64,000 bases of DNA from Acephala macrosclerotiorum. Lineage: Eukaryota > Ascomycota > Leotiomycetes > Helotiales > Mollisiaceae. Below the pieces are notes generated by a model. The model searched no databases. It was not told the DNA's origin and saw nothing but the letters and a program-made list of their open reading frames with translations. The stretch spans positions 1-64,000 of the forward strand of contig MU119274.1 of NCBI GenBank assembly GCA_014904845.1. Direction: 5' to 3'. Shown here in pieces: positions 1-11,797 of this stretch. Each line of letters opens with the position of its first letter. Position 1 is the first letter of the stretch. Position numbers and translations under genes: made by a program.

Positions 1-1690
1 AAAAATAAAATAAAAAATTTTTTTTTTTTATATTATATTTTAAAAGTTTTATTATTTGATTTATAAAATTAAAAAAAAAAAAATTACTTTAATTTCGACG
101 ATTATAATTTTCGACGAATTACGAAAATAATATTAATTCGCTAGTATTATTTTTAAAGTTTTATTATATAATTTTTATATTAAAATATTAACGAGTTTTA
201 TATATTAATAAATTACGATAAAAAAAAATATATATATATTTTTTTTTTATTTAATTAAATTAATTTAATTTTCGTTACAAAAAAAAATTATTAATATAAA
301 TATAATAATAATTTAATAATTATATACAATATTAATTTTAAACGAATTAACGTTGTTTTATTAAAATTATTTTATATTTTCGTTTTTAATTTATTATTAA
401 TAATAAATATTTTTAATAAAAATATTATTTATAATATATAATATTTATTATAATATTATATTTTATAAATATTTTAATAATAAATAATAATTAAATAATT
501 AAATTACTATTATTATATATCGAATTAATATTAAAATATTTAAAATAAATATATAATATTAAATTAATAAATATTATATTATAAAAACGATAAAAATATA
601 TATTTTTAAATATTAATTAAAAAAAATATTTTATATTTTTATATATTTAAAATATATTTTTATTCTTCGAATAATATTTATATTTATTTTTATTTTTATT
701 ATAATTTATTTAAAAAAAAAATTAATACGTAATAAATTTTTTTCGTTTTTTTTAATAATAATATTGAATATATACTTTAAAATTTTTAAAAAAAATTTTA
801 ATAAAATTAAAATCCGAAAAAAAAAAAAAAAATCGAATTTATATATTTTTAATTCGATATATTTTTTTTATAATTTCAATATTCGAATAATAAATAAAAA
901 TATTATTTATAATAATAATAAATTTTAATTTAAAATAAATATTATAAAAAAAAAAATCGTTAATTATAAAATTTTTAAATAATTATTTAATATTCGTATT
1001 TTTAAATATAATAATTATAATATAATCGTTTAAAAAATAAATCGAAAAAATAAAAATTTTAATTTTATTTTAAAATTATTATTAAATAATAATTTTAATT
1101 TTTTTATTTATTTAATTAAATTAACGATTTCTCGTTTTATTATTATTTTTTAATTTATCGATAAAAATTAATTAATTTATTTTAAATTCTTAAAATCGAT
1201 TTTATTAATCGAATTATAATATAAAGTTTTTTTAAATTATTTTAATTTACAAATTTTTTCGAGTAATTTTTATACGTTATAAAATAAAAAATATAATTTA
1301 TCGATATATATTTACATTAAATATATTAAATAAAAAAACTTATAATTCGTTTTAATATATTTAAAATTTTTTATTTAAAATAATTTTTATAATTTATTTT
1401 ATTTTTTATATAATAATTTTTTTAAAATTTTTTAATCGACGAATTATAAATAATTTTATTTAAATTCGAGTTTTATATCGATAAATTATCGATATATAAT
1501 ATTTATAATTTACTACGAGCTATATATAATAAATGCAAATAATTAATACTTCGAAATCGAAAAACGAGTTTTCAATAGTAATTATAACGCTTAAAAACAA
1601 TTACTCGAATATAATAAATATTTAAATTTATTATATATTAATAAATTATTATTATTTTTTTATTTGAATTATTTACCTTATAAATTAAAC
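1..1690. repeat. AT-rich, RIP-like decayed block (left edge)
   Basis: Almost pure A/T sequence with no credible reading frame. The few remaining C and G bases are mostly in CpG pairs. Composition changes abruptly to ordinary GC content near 1690. This is the texture of repeated DNA mutated by RIP (C to T on either strand). No terminal repeat is visible at the right edge, and the left edge lies outside the window, so the element type is unknown. Confidence 0.8.
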
Positions 1691-2304
1691 GTAAAATGAT
1701 TGAGTTATAGCGCGCTTGGTTTATATAGTGGATCGCGTCGCGATCTTCGAACATAAAAAGTCCGCTCCGGTTAAAATCCGGCGTTTCGCACTAGTTAGTT
1801 GCAACGCTGTAGTTGTTGTGAGATACAAGCGAAAACCAGGGGTCTCCACGTGACTAAGGGGGATATCTGACCCGCATGGTTCCATGGAAGCTGTGTTAAT
1901 TGCAAATAAAACTCGAAAAATATCCACAAAACGTTTTACCACGAGGTTTTCATGTTTTACGGGATACGAGTGTATTTTCGTTTGTACAACCAATGTACAT
2001 TTTTCATGCACACGTAGAGAGAGTGAGGTATGGTTTTGTGCATGGTTTAAGCAAGGGTATGCGTTTCATTATGCGCGCACGTCGTCGCCTGGAACAGGCA
2101 GCTTTCTTTCGGACTTTAAAGTTGCCCGGACCCCACTTCCTCCTCCGCCGAATCCTCGCGATATCCAAGACAACCATCGACTACCTGCTGGCATCTGCAC
2201 CTAGTCTTCCTTTGCAGCACTGACATCTCGCTTCTCGTTCATCGACGGCTCGGGCCTTAACTTACCCTGAGAGATCTTGGTTGGATTTTTGCTACTCCTT
2301 TGCT
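1691..2304. other. Intergenic stretch upstream of the Zn2Cys6 gene
   Basis: Normal-composition DNA between the AT-rich block and the first gene. Short overlapping open frames here have no recognisable domain. It presumably contains the promoter of the transcription factor that starts at 2305. No other feature seen. Confidence 0.5.
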
Positions 2305-5019
2305 ATGCCTAGAATCTTGGCCTGTGTTCTATGCCAGCAGAGGAAGGTACGGTGTGACCGAAAGAGCCCTTGTGAGTTTGACCCTCTATTGTATTCCCCC
2401 AGGTTGTTGTCCTCATTACCCCTCGTTGTCTTTACCCCTCCATATCTTGTTTACCCCTCCTCGATATCATCTCAACCCCTCTCTAAAACCCTCCATTGTC
2501 ATCCCACGTTCAGTGACGCATGGGATGGATTGATGTTTTTTCATCTGATTAATTGGATTTCACCTGCACGCGCGGGAAGACCTATCCTCATGCCATGCAG
2601 GCGCCAATTGCATTAAAGCCCAGGTATGTAAATGATATAATAGTAAGAATAATAAATAATCAAAGCCTAGGCCGAATGCGTGCCTTCATCCCTGCAACCT
2701 CGTCGACGCCGAAGGCAATTCCCAGAAAGCGATCTTCTAGAACGTCTCCGGCAATATGAGGATATCCTACGTCAGAAGGGAGTCAAGGTTGAGGCTCTCG
2801 GACCCCCAGGCCCAAATGCCAGTGCCGGTCGGTCACCTGCTGCCGATGCACATGATGCTTCGGACTCTGAGGGTGACTATGAGAAAGTCAGCAAGAAAAG
2901 TCATGCTGGTCTAGACAGGCCATCTCCTGGAACAGAGACATCGCAAGAACCAGGGACGAGAAGGCAAGTTTGTAATATCTTGATGTGCGATCTTGCTCAC
3001 ATACAGCCCTAGGACATTTTGGCGTGCTATCAATCAGGGAGTATGCAAAGCTGCCTTGTCATGAAGTTTGTTTGTCTAACTCGTTATAGTTTCGAGCGAC
3101 AAGGGAGTACGAATATGACTCTGACGAGTTCGAAGAGTCCACCATCCAGAGTGCGTGGGATCAGATGTATGACAACAATGACCACATCCTGTTTGGTTCC
3201 GGAATGGAGCCGAAGAACCTCACACTGTTGCATCCTGATCCCGTCCATATTTTCAGGCTATGGCACGTGTACATGGATAATGTGAACCCCATCTTCAAGG
3301 TCACGCATAGTCCCACTGTTCAGCAGCAGATTATTGAGGCGAGCAGCAATCTTAGAGAGCTCAGCCCAGCCTTGGAGGCGCTGATGTTTGGAATCTACTC
3401 TTCGGCTATCCTGTCTATGTCGGATGATGATGAATGCTTTCGAATATTTGGTGAAGATAGGGACACTTTGATATTGAGGTACCGAAATGGCTGTCAGCAA
3501 GCTCTCATCAATGCGGGTTTCTTACGGACTTCTGATTTGCAAGTGTTGACAGCACTTTTCTTGTACTTGGTGAGTACTCCCCCTGAACCAACTTGGACCC
3601 CGCTAACCTCTGCTAGATTTCTATTCGTCATGTAATGTCGATCACATGTTCCCCTTTTACCGTACTAACTTGTAGAAGAATATTGATCCAAGATCTCTCT
3701 CAACCATGATTGGCATGGCTATCCGCATCGCACAGAGAATGGGTCTCCACTCCGAAGCTCACAACAAAGAATACCCTCCTTTCGAAGCAGAGATGCGTCG
3801 TAGACTATGGTGGCAAATAGTTCTCTTCGACAGCAGAATCGGCGAGATGGCAGGAAGCAAAGATTCAAGTACGCATCCAACCTCCTCTCCCCCACTCATG
3901 CTAACAACACCAGCTCTCACACCAGCCTGGGACTGCTCCCTCCCCGCCAACGTCAACGATGCCGACCTCTACCCACACCTCAAGGAACCTCCAGCCCCGC
4001 GTGATGGAGCAACCGAATGCCTCTTCATCATGCTCCGCTGCGAAATAGCCGACTGGATCCGCCATGCCCCCTTCTTCCTCGACTTCGTGTCTCCCTTCCT
4101 GAAATCACTTGCTCGCCAACCCTCTCCCGGCCAACCCCAGTCCTTGGATGAAGTCGAAGAGATGATCGAAGCAAAGTATCTCAAACACTGCGATCTGCAA
4201 ATCCCGCTCCACTTCATATCCTCATGCATGAGTCGGTCGTTCGTCGGAAAATGGCGCCTGGGAGAATGCATAGCCCAACATTCGAACTCCACCACCGGCC
4301 ACCCACAACCATACCGCAACAAAATCACCGATAACGCAGTCAGGATGATTGAACTCGATACATTAGTGCAAACATGCCCATTGACAAAAGGATACCTGTG
4401 GTTGGCAAATTTCCACTTCCCATTCCCAGCATACGTATACCTAGTGCAAGAACTTCGTCGTTCCACAATCGGACCCCTCGTCGATCGTGCGTGGGAAGCT
4501 ATAACCGTCAATTATGAAGAAAGGAAATTAGCGATGATGGCAAGTCGATCTCAGCTGTACAGAATGTTTTCGGGGCTGTTGATTAAGGCTTGGGAGGCGA
4601 GGGAGGCTGCTTTGGAAAGGATTGATGGACAGCCGTTGCATTTGTCGGAACCGCAGTTTATTATTGATGTTAGGGAGAAGATCGGGAAGAGTAAGAAGGT
4701 TGAGGATTTGGTGCAGGGATTATCGCTTACGACGCCGCCGGTGCAGTATGTGCAGACGCCGGAGATGGGGATGGATGTTAATTCGGATTTCTTCCTTGGT
4801 GGGGGACAGGGTATGGATTTTGGTGGCATGGGAATGGGTGCGGGTATGGGTGAATTGGGATTGGGGGTCGGGATGGGAACGATGGGTGGTGATCAGTTGG
4901 GATTGTGGAACATGGATTTCAGTATGCTTGGGGACGTGGGTGCTGGGGATGGGGCCTATGGAAATGAGTTGTTTCCTGGGGTGCAGGATATGGGAACCGG
5001 AGCGTTGGGCAACTGGTGA
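2305..5019 (+). CDS. Zn(II)2Cys6 fungal transcription factor
   Basis: Nuclear DNA-binding regulator. I read six exons: 2305 to about 2372, about 2573-2595 (end of the zinc cluster), 2671-2967, 3090-3569, 3676-3868 and 3914-5019. The first exon starts MPRILACVLCQQRKVRC. Splicing restores a complete C-X2-C-X6-C-X5-C-X2-C-X6-C cluster, followed by an Arg-rich linker (PRRRRRQ) and a coiled-coil-like stretch (LLERLRQYEDILRQKG). The middle holds the fungal-specific TF domain: FRLWHVYMDNVNPIFKVTH, then KNIDPRSLSTMIGMAIRIAQ followed by RMGLH, then RRLWWQIVLFDSR. The C-terminus is strikingly Gly/Met-rich (about 4795-4900). The intron at 3869-3913 is only 45 nt. It converges on the Dal5-like permease gene, which it might regulate; that is inference from position only. 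Targets are unknown. Confidence 0.88.
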
Positions 5020-5347
5020 TGCACCATAGGTCACTTCGGGTTAGTCGACATCAAATGAGGCTCAGGATTCGGGATGATCGACCCCACCGAGGACATTGGG
5101 ATGCATTTTCCGGGACAGAAAGAAAATAGGAGGACGATTTCGTTGATATATCTTGTCTTTGCTTACTGATTTATACCCTCAAATACAATCTTTGCTTCAC
5201 TTGTCTTTCGCTTTACTTGAAAGGGGGCGAGTGCGGGGTAATGAGGGGTAGTACGATCATATATTCATTCATTATCATCCCCCCTTCTCCTTCCTAAGCC
5301 CTCCTCTAGCTCTATTTATCTATCTCGAACCAACTCCCCTGTTAATT

Positions 5348-6965
5348 CTAGTAAGAATACCTAAAGGCTCTGTTCTCGACATCCGTGATATCCAGCAACT
5401 CAGCATCATCTCCTCCCTCCTCTCCAACTTGACCTGCTGCTGAATCCCTCTTTTTGTTCCTGCTGATCAGCACCAACCTGAGTGTCACCAAGATGGCAAT
5501 CTGTCCGGCTACACAACCAATGATGGTCTTACATCCAGTCTGGTAAACCGGAGCTTCGTTAGACAGGAAGGCATGCGGTCCGATGATATTTCCTGCGCAA
5601 TAAGCTAGGAACACTAAGGCTGTAGCGGTAACGCGCTTTGTGTAGCCTCCTAGGTTACCGGCTGGCATCTGAAGAGCGATGACTAGAGACCCAACGAATG
5701 AGGAGCTCTGCGGACGATGTTAGTATCTAGTGTTGGAATAACAGAGAGAAGAGGCTTACGATATAATAAGCCATTAACAACCCATTTTTATTAGTCCTCT
5801 CCAACTTCAACAAACAAATCGCCCCAATCAACGTAGGCAAAACCCAAATTCCCATAACTAACGTCCTCGCGTTCTTAAACCTACTCGCACACCACGGTCC
5901 TGTAAACACAAAAAATGCAGACCACGCTCCTTGCGGAATCCCATAAGCAGTCGTCAAAAATGCATCCTTAGTAAATCCCTTCACAATCAACTTTCCGAAA
6001 TTGGCAATGCCGCCATTGACGACTTCGTTTAGAAGGACGAAGAAGAAGAGGAGCCAGACCTGGGTGTCGCAGAATGCTTCTTTGATTTGATATACTTTGA
6101 TCTTGCGACTGAAGACTCCTGTTTTTCCGGACTGGGTGCGGGCGATTAAGACGGCTTTTTGTTCTGTGCTGAAGCGTTTTGCGGACAAGATGTTGTCGGG
6201 AAGGAACAGGTAGAGGATGATGCCCCAACAGACGGTCAAGCCGCCACTAAGAATGAAGATTATGCGCCAGACGTCGAAGCCTTTTGCTTGTCCGACGGCA
6301 TAGAAGAGGATTCCTCCAACCATAGACCCGACGCCGTTGAAGCAGTAGAAAGTCCCAGCTCGGGAGGGAGCTTCTTTGCGCGTGTACCACATACTGATGG
6401 TCATCATGAAGCATGGCGTGATTACAGCTTCAAAGACTCCGAGCAGGAAACGACAGACTGCTAACCCGGTAAAGTTCTGGCAGGCAGCGGTACATGTGAG
6501 GATTGTGCCCCAGCAGATGACACAGAGAGAGACAACTTTTCCGGTTGGGTAGTGCTGTGCCATGTAGCTGGCTGGCCATTCAGCAACAAGATAGGCGAAG
6601 TAGAAGATTGAAGCCATCCATGAGTATTGATCGTTGGTCATTCCAGTCGAAGTGAAGAGGTCGAAGACTGCGCCGTAACCGAGAGCTTGCTTATCGATGT
6701 ATTGCAGGAGGTATGTGCCACAGAGCAGAGGCATCAAGCTCCAGTCGACGCGTCGCATGAGCTTTTTCTCAGCTTCCTTGTCCTCGAGAAGTTCGGTAAG
6801 GTGGGCGTGTGAGATGCCATTTTCTTGTAGGAAGAGCTCGGCTTCGTCGAGGATCTCGACATCGCCAGCTTTCAGGGAGATGTCATTGTTGATAGACGGC
6901 TGCTTTTCTCCGATCTCCATGTCCTCCGCTCTCTTCTCATGGCTAGCAGACACTTCGCTGGCCAT
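5348..6965 (-). CDS. MFS transporter, Dal5/allantoate-permease type
   Basis: Plasma-membrane transporter of the anion:cation symporter (Dal5/TNA1-like) branch of the major facilitator superfamily. Two exons on the minus strand (6965-5760 and 5707-5348) joined by a 52-nt intron give 521 residues, the usual family length. The ATG at 6965 begins MASEVSASHEK. The open frame extends further upstream only through non-ATG codons. Visible features are a hydrophilic N-terminal tail of about 90 residues, TM1 with LLCGTYLLQYIDKQALGYG, the WMASIFYFAYLVAEWPASY region, CRFLLGVFEAVITPCF, and about twelve hydrophobic segments. No breaks seen. Substrates in this family include allantoate, nicotinate, vitamins and small carboxylates; which applies here cannot be told. 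It is divergent from the esterase at 7757 and shares about 790 bp of upstream DNA with it. Confidence 0.9.
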
Positions 6966-7756
6966 TTTGACGTCTGCAAGGTTTGTGGTGGGTGAACAGC
7001 AATTGGGGAGGGAAAATCGGACAATAGAGGGCAGGAAAGATAGACTTGTGCCATGAAAGCGGTATATATGAAATCTTCGTCGGGACAAGCCCACTTTACC
7101 ACGCTTGCAGCCAACATGATGCCAATATCGCGGGCAACATCTGGCCTTGGATTCTTGGCGGAGCGTTTGCCATTATCATGCTTCCCCACAAGATAACATT
7201 GATTGAAGTGGGGTACGAGAATAACGGAAAACCCAAAGATGGGGAATAAGAGAGATGGAGAACAGAATCCTAAAGCGATGGAAACGGAAAACTTTATGAA
7301 GAGGTTGGGGTTCCACGTGATCAGCTCGTAGCCGAAAAGACCCCTCACGTTTCACTCTGTTTTTCCTTTTCTTCTCTTCTTCAATACAAACAGCAGCTTC
7401 ACAAAAACCTCTAATTCCATAAATCATTCAGCAGCAACCACAATGCTGGAAACGGGAAACTCTACCCTTATCGTTGCCCGACGGCGACTGCGCTTGGCAG
7501 CTTGGCAGTGGTCAACGCTGAAGAGTGGGATGGAATCGTCCGAGATCAGGGGCCATATCACGATAACGGCGATACATTTTCTACCGAATTATCTCTGTCA
7601 TTTCCCATCACATAGTTTTCCGTGTCGAAAGTCTTGTTCCCCATCTTTGAAGATGGCATTGTTGTTTTATTTGCAGACGCGAAGTCGTGTTGCGATGCCC
7701 TCAATTGAAGCCACAACCAACCCTCAATTCAACCACATGCCAAATTGAGAATTGAG
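6966..7756. promoter_or_regulatory. Divergent intergenic region between permease and esterase
   Basis: About 790 bp between the two start codons, containing only short unsupported open frames. It must hold both promoters, so co-regulation of the permease and the esterase is plausible. No specific binding site could be assigned. Confidence 0.4.
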
Positions 7757-9631
7757 ATGGCAGGAATTGGAATATCATGGCGCTGGGTGCTCATCACCCC
7801 CATTTTTACAGCTGCATTGTTCCTTTATTTGCCGGACATTAGACAGCAAGCTCTAGGTATCCTAGGACTGTCGACGACTCACAAATTCACATACCAACCT
7901 TCAGTTAAGATCGCACAAGGTACAGTTGTTGGCAGACTTGTTGATGATGGCACCTTCCCTGAACCATTGGAGGGCTTTCCAGGCATCCCATACGCTTTGC
8001 CACCGATTGGGGACCTTCGATTCCGACCTGCTATTCCAGTTCCAGATTCGAATCAAACTATTGAAGCTTTCTATCTTGGCCCTAGGTCAGTCGGCTCCTC
8101 CGCCCCTCATAAACCCTCTGACAGTTCCCAGATGTCCAGGGAAACAACTTGTGCCATTCACCGGCGATGAATGGCTCGGCCCAGACCACGAAGACGAATC
8201 CTGCCTCACAATCTCCGTCTACCGTCCCAAGAACCACACCTCCTCCTCCAAGCCCCTCCCAGTCGCGATGCTTATTCCCGGCAGAGCCGTGGCGCACAAC
8301 GAATGCACAACACGGCCTCAATGCTAGCCTGGTCTGCTCAACCCTGGATTGGAGTCTCGATGCAATACCGAATTGGAGTATTTGGAGGACTGAATACTGA
8401 GTTGACTGAGAAGGAGTGTTTGTTGAATCTGGGGTTGAGGGATATTTATGTGGCGCTTGAGTGGGTGCAAAAGAATATTGCGGCCTTTGGAGGAGATCCG
8501 GGAGATGTTACGATCATGGGATTGAGTGCCGCAGCTCATGCTGTACGTCCTCTTTCTAATCACCCACAAAAGCGGAGGAACTAACAGGATTAAGATCGGC
8601 CACCTGATAATGGACATCAACCAACCCCGCCCCCTCTTTCACAAAGCAATCGTGGACTCTGGCGCACACACCGCCCCCGTCGTCCACCCCACCTTCTCCG
8701 CCTTGAACACCGCACACTTCAACGAGCTGCTCACCCTAACAAACTGCTCCAACCTCCCAGACAACGCAACTCTCCCCTGCCTCAGAGCTCTTCCCTCGGA
8801 AACAATCATCAAAGCGGGTCAATCCATATTCGACGCCTCCGAACCCTCTGTCCGCTGGGCCTGGCAACCCGTTCTCGACACCTCCCCCACCGGAATCATC
8901 TCCCGCCGCCCAATCGATGCCTGGAGATCTGGGAAATGGAATAAGATTCCCATTTTGACTGGGTCGACGCATAATGAAGGAGCTATGTACGTTCCTAAGT
9001 CCGCTTCGACTTCTTTCGACTTTGTGGATTTCTTCAGTACTCTGTTGCCGCACTTTTCGGCTGAGGATCTGATTGAGCTCAATAACCTCTACCCTGATCC
9101 CGCGAAATTCCCGGAGTCAGAATACGTTGAGACAAGGGCTATCGAGGGGGTAGGAACCCAGTATAAGAGGTTAGAAGCAGCATACGGACACTACGCATAT
9201 ACATGCCCCGTGCGCCAAACGGCCGTTTTAGGCTCGAAAGACGCGGATCAACCACCTATATACATCTATCATTGGGCTTTGAATAAAACAATCCTTTATG
9301 GTGCGAATCATGGGGATCAGATGAGGTATCAAACATACAACCTGAAGTTCGTTCAATAAGTCCCGCTCAAGATGAGGTGGCCGGGTTTATGAACGCCTAT
9401 TCTACGAGTTTCATTGTTTCTGGAGATCCGAATAAAGTGAAAGGCAGATGGCCTGAGAGGCCAGATTGGCTGGCATGGAAGGACGTGAAGAAGACGATAG
9501 TGTTTGGAGAAGGTAATGATGAGCGAGCGGGAGGAACTGACGTTGGAGTCTCAGCCGACTTCCGCGAGTGCAAATGGGCGGAGAAGGAGTGTGAATTCTG
9601 GTGGAAGCACACTGAAAGTTTTGAGGACTGA
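7757..9631 (+). pseudogene. Type-B carboxylesterase, frameshifted (likely pseudogene)
   Basis: Alpha/beta-hydrolase of the carboxylesterase/lipase family, read across three exons (7757-8085, 8132-8542, 8595-9631). The N-terminus (WRWVLITPIFTAALFLYLP) looks like a signal anchor. Family landmarks are GFPGIPYALPPIGDLRFRPA, DESCLTISVYRP, MQYRIGVFGG, AFGGDPGDVTIMG, the acid region THNEGAMY, the catalytic-His region GANHGDQMRY, and a C-terminal FIVSGDPNKVKGRWPERP. Two reading-frame changes, each equal to a net loss of one base, occur near 8280-8315 and near 9335-9345. The first destroys the His-Gly-Gly oxyanion segment, which reads IPGRA here. The nucleophile motif reads G-L-S-A-A instead of G-x-S-x-G. 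It is either a pseudogene or an active-site-altered gene with indel errors in the assembly. Confidence 0.8.
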
Positions 9632-10778
9632 ATGAGCACCTGCTCTCTGTTCTTAGTGGACCAAAGTGCTGTCGAGACAGACTCGTTCAGATCCACGAGG
9701 GCAAGAATGCTCGTGGGGGCATACTTGTTGGCGTTGAGGTTCAAACGTTATTCGAAATACAAAAGCAGGATCAAATGTTTTACAGCACTGTTAGTAATTT
9801 CAAGTCAGTCGTTGAAGCAGCTCAAGAAACGGAGACACGGACCTCGATTACGTGCAAGGAGACCAAAAGGATATCCTTTTGGGGGCCATGCAAGTCGCAT
9901 TTTTGTTATTTATAAAATTCGTATGGCTTTTCTTCCTTTCTTGTTCCTTTTACATCTGCATTCCGGAAATCTTCCTCGTATCTTTTCATACCATTGATCC
10001 GGCTTGACGTTCACGATCTATCCCTTCTCAAGTTCCTTCATCCTTCATTCATATTCTCAATTTCCAGCCCTCTCTATTTCCAACTCTCCGCCATTCTGCT
10101 GCCCTACGGCGCACGCACGCACACACATCGTAAGCTGATAGACCCCCAACCAAGCCCGAGTTCATTCGCCCCCACCTGCTCCTCCACAGCGGCACAGCCC
10201 GCTCGCTTACTATGTTATTTTTGAAGCTAAGCGATAGACGGGATGACATGTATCACGGCCGAATATATCTCGCCCTTCAATTTCGTTTGGAGTTTCTGCT
10301 CTCGCTTGAATACGGTTTTCGAAACGACGATGGATGTGAAGTTTGCTGAGCCACTGCTAGGCAGATTCCTAGGCCGTCCTGTCCAACCTCCCAGGATCAT
10401 TGTTATGAATGTAATGTCCTCACGGAGGCGAGTGAGTGATTGGAAGTTTGTCGAGCATGAGAAAATTATCATATTTCAAACTCTAGACAGGAATGTAGAG
10501 AAGTTGGGGGTGATTTGGTGAATTGGAAATTCTTATTACTGCAACGCTCAATTCTTCTGGGTAGGTAGGTGAAAAGCCGTGCCATCGGTATCTCTATCGT
10601 AAGTAAGTAAACTTCAACGCAATCTGAAAGGCAAAGTCTCCATGCAACTCCTCACCTTCCTTTCTGGTATTTATAGTTTCATTTCTCATCTCGACAAAGG
10701 AAAGTCCCCCCACTCCTAATCTTCCTCCCAAAGTATGTAGGCAGGTTGGCAGAAGGGTGATGGCGGAGAAGAGCGGCT
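9632..10778. other. Intergenic, no gene recognised
   Basis: Normal-composition DNA between the esterase and the small open frame at 10779. Several short open frames on both strands show no domain or coding-like conservation that I recognise. Nothing supportable seen. Confidence 0.45.
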
Positions 10779-10916
10779 CTACTCCTCAGCAGCAGCATCA
10801 TGAGCAGCCGCCGCCGAAGGATCATCGGCAGTCGTCTCAGCATGCGCATCACTAGTCGCCTGGTCACCCTTCTGATATTTCCTCGAGATCTCCTTCTTCG
10901 CCATACCAAGCTTCAT
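10779..10916 (-). CDS. Possible small protein or 3' exon (hypothetical)
   Basis: A 45-codon minus-strand open frame starting MKLGMAKKEISRKYQKGDQ, with an Ala/Asp/Glu-rich end. It is not recognised. An open stretch just upstream (GLQKAWKSAT) preceded by an acceptor-like TGACAG suggests it could instead be the last exon of a longer minus-strand transcript. A GTAAAG donor-like sequence overlaps the stop of the flavin reductase at 11058, but joining there ends in another frame. It could equally be chance. Confidence 0.22.
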   Translation of the reverse strand: MKLGMAKKEISRKYQKGDQATSDAHAETTADDPSAAAAHDAAAEE

Positions 10917-11057
10917 AGTTGCTGATTTCCAGGCTTTTTGGAGACCCTGTCATCACAGCAACTATTAGCTTCAATTCTAGCAGAAGAAGAGAAGAGGAAG
11001 AGAGAAAGAAAGGGAGAAGGAAAGGCAGAGGTAAAAATAAACGCTCTGCTCTAACCT

Positions 11058-11797
11058 TTACTGCTCGCCATTCGTCTCGGGCTTCGTGCTTACATTTGCA
11101 CCCGCAATCTTCAACAGCTCATTATACGCTTTTGCAATCTGCTCCCTCTCTGCTCCCGACCACGTCGCGTCCGCCTTTCCACTCCCATCAAGTTCAAGAT
11201 TCTTCCCCCGAGCAGCCTTAACCGTAAACTCCCTTCCGGGAAAAGAGAGCTCCACTCCCGTAGCGGTAGGAATCATATTCACCCCACAAAGCACCTGTCG
11301 CAACTGCGCATTACACTTTCCACCCCCATGACCACCATAGCTCACAACCATAGCGGCTTTGCCCTTCCACTCATGATAAAGATAATCAATCGCGTTCTTG
11401 ACGACAGCGGGATAACCCCAGTTGTATTGTGGGACGACGAAGATGAATGCGTCGTAGCGGAGGACTTCTTGGGCCCAGGCGCGGGTATGTGCGTGGTCGT
11501 ATTTGGTGGGGTCGTGGACTTGGGAGGGGACGTCGGATTCGTCGAACATGGGGAGGTTCCATTCTGCGAGGTCGATGGTGGTGAGGATTGTGTTGTTTAT
11601 GCGGTCGCCTTTTAGGGGGAGACTTATTTTCGAGAGAGTTAGTTTGGTTGAAGAGTGAAGGGGGTGGGAAGAGGAGGGAGGGGGACTGACGAGTTGATGG
11701 TGTCGATTATGAATTGGACAATTTGGGGGCATGCTCTTGGCTTGCGAGAGGAGCAGACGATGACGCCGATTTTGGCGGCGGTGTGAGTTCCGACCAT
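11058..11797 (-). CDS. NADPH-dependent FMN reductase (flavodoxin-like fold)
   Basis: Soluble flavoprotein of the NADPH-dependent FMN reductase / quinone-reductase-like family. Two minus-strand exons (11797-11691 and 11622-11058) with a 68-nt intron give 223 residues. The N-terminal beta strand and phosphate-binding loop read KIGVIVCSSRKPRACPQIV. The FMN-ring region reads FIFVVPQYNWGYPAVVKNAI, followed by DYLYHEWKGKAAMVVSYGGH. The start ATG at 11797 fits the fold beginning (MVGTHTAAKIGV). No break seen. Likely role is two-electron reduction of flavin, quinone or azo-type substrates in the cytosol. Close relatives are often stress-induced, but nothing here shows regulation. Confidence 0.88.

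Noticed and set aside
3969..4511. 180-codon minus-strand open frame
   Set aside because: Antisense shadow of the transcription-factor exon. No domain, and the plus strand clearly codes.
6159..6464. Open frames on the plus strand inside the permease gene
   Set aside because: Shadows of the Dal5-like coding sequence; the minus strand has the transporter signature.
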